Positions 58,678 through 64,000 of a stretch of DNA of 64,000 bases are shown piece by piece. The notes beneath the pieces are model-generated. The model was given only the letters and a program-made list of their open reading frames with translations, was not told where the DNA came from and made no database searches. Position 1 is the stretch's first letter; every line of letters starts with the position of its first letter. The position numbers and the translations under genes are program-made. This stretch comes from Setoptus koraiensis (Eukaryota > Arthropoda): positions 10,292,001 to 10,356,000 of the forward strand of contig CM106585.1 in assembly GCA_048013815.1 (NCBI GenBank), given 5' to 3'.

Positions 58678-58721
58678 CTGTGTGTTTGCATGGAAGCGGT
58701 CAGTTGCATGCAAACACACAG
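58678..58721. repeat. Perfect 14-bp inverted repeat with 16-base loop
   Basis: CTGTGTGTTTGCAT (58678-58691) and ATGCAAACACACAG (58708-58721). Confidence 0.93.
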
Positions 58722-59908
58722 CGCGATTCCGATGGCCAAACGGAGCAGAGTTGGCCGGTGCAAAATGCACTCCGATCGCCATTGCCAAAGGAGCAATTGC
58801 CAGAGATGGACAGAAGATGCCACTCTCACAGGTGAGTCAGCTGAGCCGAAGTGGAGCCGAGACAAAGCTCGATCTCAGGCGAGCGCTGTGAGTGCAAGTC
58901 GCTGAGCTGAGTCGCACACTCGAGGCCACTGCGGCCACTATGGCCACACCACCGCGGCCACCGCAACACACTGACCACAGGAGGTAAGAATTCGAAGGCT
59001 TTGGGAGCTTCGTTGGGGCTCGCTGGTCGGCGCCGTCCTATTGAGATTTCTCTATGAATAATGACGCTCGAGTGTTGGCACTCGAGTGCACGGCCACGTT
59101 GTGCCGGCCCTCGGTTCGTGCTGGTCAGTTGGTCGCTTGTTTGGCCGCGACGTTGGCCAACTGGCGTTGCGCAAAACAAACGAACACTCCAACGATCGTG
59201 TGTGTGTGTGCAAAAGAAGCGAGAACAACAATTCGCATTGTTCCTTCGAAGCTCACCTGTGCTCGCACTCGGTTGTTGCCGCAGTGGTTGCCGCAGTGGT
59301 TGCCGCTGTCGCTGTTGGCGCAGCGGCCGGCATAAGTTGAAATTTCAATTTTAATTACTTTTTTCTCGACTTCCACCGAAGCGCCGCGCCGCAACGCGCG
59401 TCATCTGGCCAAATTAATCAAGCAAAATCGTTTTATCGTCGTTGTGCCCGGCGCTGTTTGTGCAAGCTGGGCCGCGTTTGCACCGCGGCGACTTGTCGAG
59501 CGCATCGTCGCCGGCCGGCTGACCGGCAATCATTTTTCACATACTTTTATGCGAAAATAAAACTATGACAGCAATCGGTTTGAAAGCCATAAATGCGACC
59601 ATCGGCAGCGCTGAAACTTTCGTCGTTTTATTTCCACTGCGTGCTGGTCGCGGTCGAGGATTTAACGTGAAAATTTGCTCCAAACAGCAAACAGGCAAAA
59701 TAAGCTTTCGGCTGCGGCCTCCGCTCGCGCAAATCCCTGAGGCGCCGGCTCTGAGCAAGCACTCAGGTGATCGCGTCACATGACGATTTGAGCACTCGAT
59801 GATATTGCACTTGAGACCGCCGAATCGGCGCTCGAGCGATGCGAACGCAATATTAACGAGTTATAACACAATATTGAGGGCACGTGCTGGCTCGTTTATG
59901 GTGTTTGC

Positions 59909-59970
59909 ATTATCTCATTATTTTGTACTATCACATTATTTTGTATTATCTCATTATTTTGTATTATCGC
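59909..59970. repeat. 18-bp tandem repeat, about 3.4 copies
   Basis: Unit ATTATCTCATTATTTTGT with minor changes. Confidence 0.9.
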
Positions 59971-60717
59971 ATGGTGTGTATTGTAGCCTACAATTAGTAG
60001 GGCCCGATAGAAATACATACATAAATGGCATTGTTGGCATTTATATATAGTATGGCATTCAGTGGTGAGTCGCACAAGAGAAAAGAGTTTGCGACGAGCG
60101 CCAATCGAACAGGTCGATTCGAATGCGAGCTGCGATTAGAATGGCGATTGTCGGCTTCTTCCACTCTAATTGGGACTGGGCACTCTTATTCGGCCACTGG
60201 CGATGCTGCCAATGAACGAGCCGAACAATTAATTGCGAATGGCCCATGTTGGCAGCCAAGCCAACAACAATGAGCGCAACACAACAATACGCAACAATGA
60301 TACTCGCCAGCTCGCTCGGGCAACATCAAATCAAGTAGCGGGCTTAGTGAATCGAGCAAGTTGCAACATTTAAACAGTTGAACGTTGATCAACTCGACAA
60401 CAAGATTTGAGATCGGTGGTCATTCATTTTGCATTTGCACTTGCGCCACGATAATCAAATGATGAGCACGATGACGCAAGCATGTCGATTCTTTGTTTGT
60501 TGCTGTTCTTTTATCTCTGTTTCTCTTTTTGTCTTGCTTCGCTGTCTTGTCTGTCTCATTTCTCTGTCTGGCTGTTGCAGTTGCAGTTGCTGTCGAACCA
60601 CCTGTTGAGAATTGTTGTTTCCATGGTGTGTTGTTGGTTGCAATTGGTTAGTTGTTATAAGCAGTCGCTCGTTTGCCAGTGATAATCTCTTTTGTTTTGT
60701 CCACTTGTTTGTATGCA

Positions 60718-60785
60718 ACCAACAGCAACAGCAACAACAACAGCAACAACAACAGCAGCAACAACAGCGGCAACAACAACAGCGT
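60718..60785. repeat. CAA/CAG microsatellite
   Basis: Interrupted run of CAACAG and CAACAA triplets. The Gln-coding frame over it lacks other support. Confidence 0.9.
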
Positions 60786-61300
60786 CTAAACGCTGACCAA
60801 CACACTTTGTTGCACACTCTGCAACTTGCGTCCACCTCTGATACTATAAATAAAAAACAAATGACCGCCACCATAATACTGTTTGCATACAAACGTATAT
60901 ACATATGATAATAATAAACGTCTTGCGGTTGACAATACACTGATAACACACTAATGACGCATCATGCAAAAGAAGCATCAATTTAACTTTGTATCCAGTT
61001 TAACATTACAATCACAGCAAATGCACAACATCTACAGCTCGATAGCTGGCAAAATAGATGTACAGTGCTCTAGATTTCGACCGGTATTTCGCCACAATCG
61101 ATACATTGTTTGCCCTCGGCCCTTCTCACTGCGAGCTCCTCACTGGCAGCTTCTTGCTAAGAACTTCTCACTATCAACTTGTTAGGCGCTTCGGCAATCA
61201 CAATCGAAGGTCAACAGCAACTCGAACGATCAAGTCGACAATTGTTGCGAGTCTCGATGGATGCTCGCTCTTGTCAGAGACTCACAAGCACCAATGCCAG

Positions 61301-61349
61301 TGTTTTATAATGTACAAACTTCATCTGTACTTTATGATTCTTTTATTCG
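61301..61349 (+). repeat. 49-bp dispersed repeat, copy 1
   Basis: Starts TGTTTTATAATGTACAAAC and ends CTTTTATTCG. It recurs at 63679-63727 with one mismatch. No coding sense. Confidence 0.93.
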
Positions 61350-63608
61350 ATCTGACTTAATCACTGTGCAACCATTCCTTTTATAGTCAACACCCAGAGG
61401 CCAGAAACAAAGCGCTCGCCGGAGACACAGTCAAACAATGGGTGCATATGTAAGATATCGATTGTATGATATTATGTAATCACGTCGGAATAGGAAATTG
61501 CCGAAATGTTGTGGCTGCCCAATGCCGAGGTCCGTGCTCAATGGACAGCGCTCAATGGACAGCGCACAAACGCGGCTTTTGTGTTTGTTTTTCGGCGCGT
61601 CGCCGCGTTTTGTATTATCCGATTCCATTTTGTAGTCTGCTGTAACTTGCATTATGTTTATCATAGCTGGCTGGCATTATTTGTATCCAGCGATGCACGA
61701 CACCTGTTGCTTTGGGTGCAGCTTCGCTCCTTTCCAAATCGGCAACCAATAACGAGACGCAAAAAATTTGCTGCTGCTGCGATCGATTGATCGGCCAGGC
61801 TCATTAGAGCGTACAAGCGAGCGAGCTGGCAGCAACAATGGTTGCGGTCACTGTCTAATTATCCATTTGTTGTTGTTGTTGTTGTTGCTGTCTTGGTCGT
61901 TGTTGTTAGTGATGCTGCCGCTGTTTGTTGTTGGCGTTGTTGCGCAAGCATTTGAGCTTGCAAGGCTCGCTGCCGGATCGGCATTTCTCTCGAGATTCGG
62001 GCCGGCAAGCGAGCTTGCATGTTTTGGCAAGCGAAATTGCGCAATCGCCGCAATGTTGTTGTCGATACGGCCCGCCAATCGATTGGGCTGGCTGGCAAGC
62101 TCACCGGCCCGACCAAACGGCATCCAAACGCCGACCAAGCGGCAACCAAATGGTAGCCGGAAGCGCCAGAGCGCCACATGAGGTGACAATCGACCATTAA
62201 TCAGTTGTTGGTTTGGCCGCTGTGCCACACAGCTATTCGCTATAAGAGATCAGTATGTATTAGGTATTGAATGAATAAAGACCTATAGAAAAAGTATACG
62301 AAAAGGCTTTGCCTAACAAGCACGCTGACTGTCGGGCAACAATGAGCGCGAGGCACGTACTTTTGAACGAGCCAACAATGCTCGCTTGCCATTATCAATT
62401 TGCAGCTAGCGAGCGACGAAACAACTAATTACAAACCCTTTACCCTGTCTGTCGTTGTTTGATGAGAGCGAGCGAGTTGAGTTTTAGATACGATAGAATA
62501 AACATATAAGTAATATAAGAATACAACAGAGCGAGAGAGAGATTTTTCATTATTATCATTATTTTTTTAAGAGAAAATTAATATCGAAATTAGAATTAAA
62601 AACGAAATTACCGTCATTGCGTTTAGTGTGTGTGTGTGTGTGTTGGCAGTGTGTATATTTAGACGCCGACACAATTAAAGATAATGTTGTTTGCCTAGTG
62701 GAACGAGAGAGCCGCCAGCCTGACAGACGACGATCAGTGTGGGAAGGACAAGCCGACGAGCTCAGGTGAGCTGAGTCACTTGAGTTTTGCTGATAGTTTG
62801 CCCGAAACAGCGGCTATTAGTGTTAGCGAGCAGTAGTCTATCACTGACAAGTGAACGCATGAATTCAATTATGCCTATTAGACATTTGTTCGGTTTGTTA
62901 CGTAACAATTGTTGCACCAGTCGCAGCTAGTCAACTAATTTTAGATATCAGATATTAGTCAGATATTAGTTATTAGATATTAGATGTTGGATAGTGGATA
63001 GTGGAGTGAATGTGAGGCTGACAATTGGAATGCAAGAGTGAACGCAAGAGCGAGAGTGGCTCACAACAAGTTGTTGTTCTTGATCGCGCGTCGATTGATC
63101 GCGCCACTCACCTGTTGTGACTCACAACTTGTGAGAGAGAGACAATTCACAATTGAACGAATTGGACAGGTAAACCAGGTATTTGTTGGCCTTTATCTAG
63201 ATGTAACGACTCGTCGTGGAACAATATCAACAAGCAATTAAAAACAATGCTTATCAGTAGCGATAGGTGGTGCTGCTTATAAATAACAACCATGATAATA
63301 GTAATCATGAAAATAATAATAAAGAGTCAATCAACAAACAATTGATTTACATGCGAACTGCACCAAGCGCTCGGCTGCCGCTCAACATTTCGCCCCATTG
63401 CCCCATGCCTTTTGGGCACTTTTGGGCTGTTGACACTGTGGGTTTTTTTGCGCTCTCGGGCCCCTTGCGCTCTCTGAGTGACCGATGTGCGGCAGATGTG
63501 CGTTATCTGCAGGCTCAGTGAGTTAGGTTGTCGCTAGATGTCGCTTCTTTTCACTCGGGTACCACTCGGGTTTCACTCGGGTGGGCCACACCCAGGCGCC
63601 CAGAGGGG

Positions 63609-63678
63609 CGGTCGCTCGTACGGGTCGCTCGTACGGGTCGCTCGTACGGGTCGCTCGCACGGGTCGCTCGTATGGGTC
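63609..63678. repeat. 13-bp tandem repeat, about 5 copies
   Basis: Unit GGGTCGCTCGTAC with single-base variants. The same unit resumes at about 63759 after an insertion-like segment that holds the 49-bp repeat. Confidence 0.9.
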
Positions 63679-63727
63679 TGTTTTATAATGTACCAACTTC
63701 ATCTGTACTTTATGATTCTTTTATTCG
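63679..63727 (+). repeat. 49-bp dispersed repeat, copy 2
   Basis: One mismatch to 61301-61349. It interrupts the 13-bp tandem array, so it arrived after the array existed. Confidence 0.93.
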
Positions 63728-64000
63728 GTGAGACCCAAGTTCGATGAGTGAGTCAACAGGGTCGCTCGTATGGGCCGCGCGCAGGGGGCGGTGCGGCCGC
63801 GCGGGCAGTAATGAGCGGCTGGCAACTACTAATTAGTAATTAACATTTTAGTTTGTTGGTGCTTGATCGCTCGATTAGATTATGATGATTGGATTCCATT
63901 AGATCTCAATAGAACATTGCGAGTTGATTGGATTTTAATTTTTTGTGTAATGTGCTGCTTGCACTGTGTTTTGTTGTAGCCGTTTCAGAGTGCTCACACC

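Larger units (their letters stand above)
50796..64000. other. Non-coding, intron-like or regulatory DNA
   Basis: No convincing coding exon over 13 kb. Open frames of up to 259 codons occur in GC-rich patches but overlap equally long frames on the other strand and have no family resemblance. Donor-like sites occur (for example CACAGGAG|GTAAGAAT near 58983 and CTCAG|GTGAGC near 62764) without linked exons. The DNA has many minisatellites, GTT/CAA/CAG runs, perfect inverted repeats and copies of TCACCTGT. It is poor in mobile elements, as expected of a large regulated intron or enhancer domain. Confidence 0.5.

Noticed and set aside
60612-60908. Gln-rich protein over the CAA/CAG run
   Set aside because: Simple-sequence frame with no flanking conserved domain or splice support.
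63609-63775. CRISPR-like array
   Set aside because: The 13-bp units are directly adjacent without spacers; this is an ordinary minisatellite in eukaryotic DNA.

Overview
The window looks like nuclear DNA of a small-genome arthropod, most likely a mite or a close relative (inference). The grounds are compact genes, introns of about 80-100 bp with GT-AG ends, AT-rich coding DNA, TATA boxes close to start codons, a DUOX maturation factor gene, many CAA/CAG runs, and a mixed load of hAT, Tc1/mariner, Mutator-like, Merlin and Copia remnants. The species cannot be named from the sequence alone.

The left part (1 to about 27.6 kb) is gene-dense and ordinary. In order it holds AMMECR1 (+), the dual-oxidase maturation factor DUOXA (+), a small basic Alba-like protein (-), exocyst subunit Sec15/EXOC6 (+), xylulokinase XYLB (-), a small putative secreted Cys-containing protein (+), a small coiled-coil protein (+), the very large E3 ligase UBR3 (-, three exons), the Fe-S helicase DDX11/CHL1 (+, two exons), a short duplicated UBR3 fragment (-), a SERHL-type alpha/beta hydrolase (+) and a short CIAPIN1/anamorsin (-). 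Most neighbours are convergent or divergent pairs with tiny gaps. These are unrelated housekeeping genes, not an operon.

From about 27.6 kb onward I see no convincing host coding exon. A possible untranslated first exon ends with a strong splice donor at 27593, so much of the remainder may be intron or regulatory DNA of a large gene whose other exons lie outside. Two stretches (27.6-32.5 kb and 50.8-64 kb) are transposon-poor. They are rich in minisatellites, CAA/CAG/GTT runs, repeated copies of the 8-mer TCACCTGT and many perfect short-loop inverted repeats.

Between them (32.5-50.8 kb) lies a block of nested mobile elements laid over a segmental duplication. Three near-identical copies of a unit of about 1 kb carry the same old LTR insertion, and a junction at 45293 shows a tandem duplication of host DNA. 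The block contains a hAT MITE inside a hAT transposase remnant, an intact-looking Tc1/mariner transposase (DD41D spacing) with an odd Cys-x2 repeat tail, a Mutator-like remnant, a TIR element joined to a broken Copia element, a 222-bp mariner MITE, a Merlin element with 110-bp TIRs, and a broken glycoprotein-like fossil. The items most worth a second look are the inverted-repeat field, the unusual mariner transposase, the tRNA-like sequences inside the LTRs and the short CIAPIN1.
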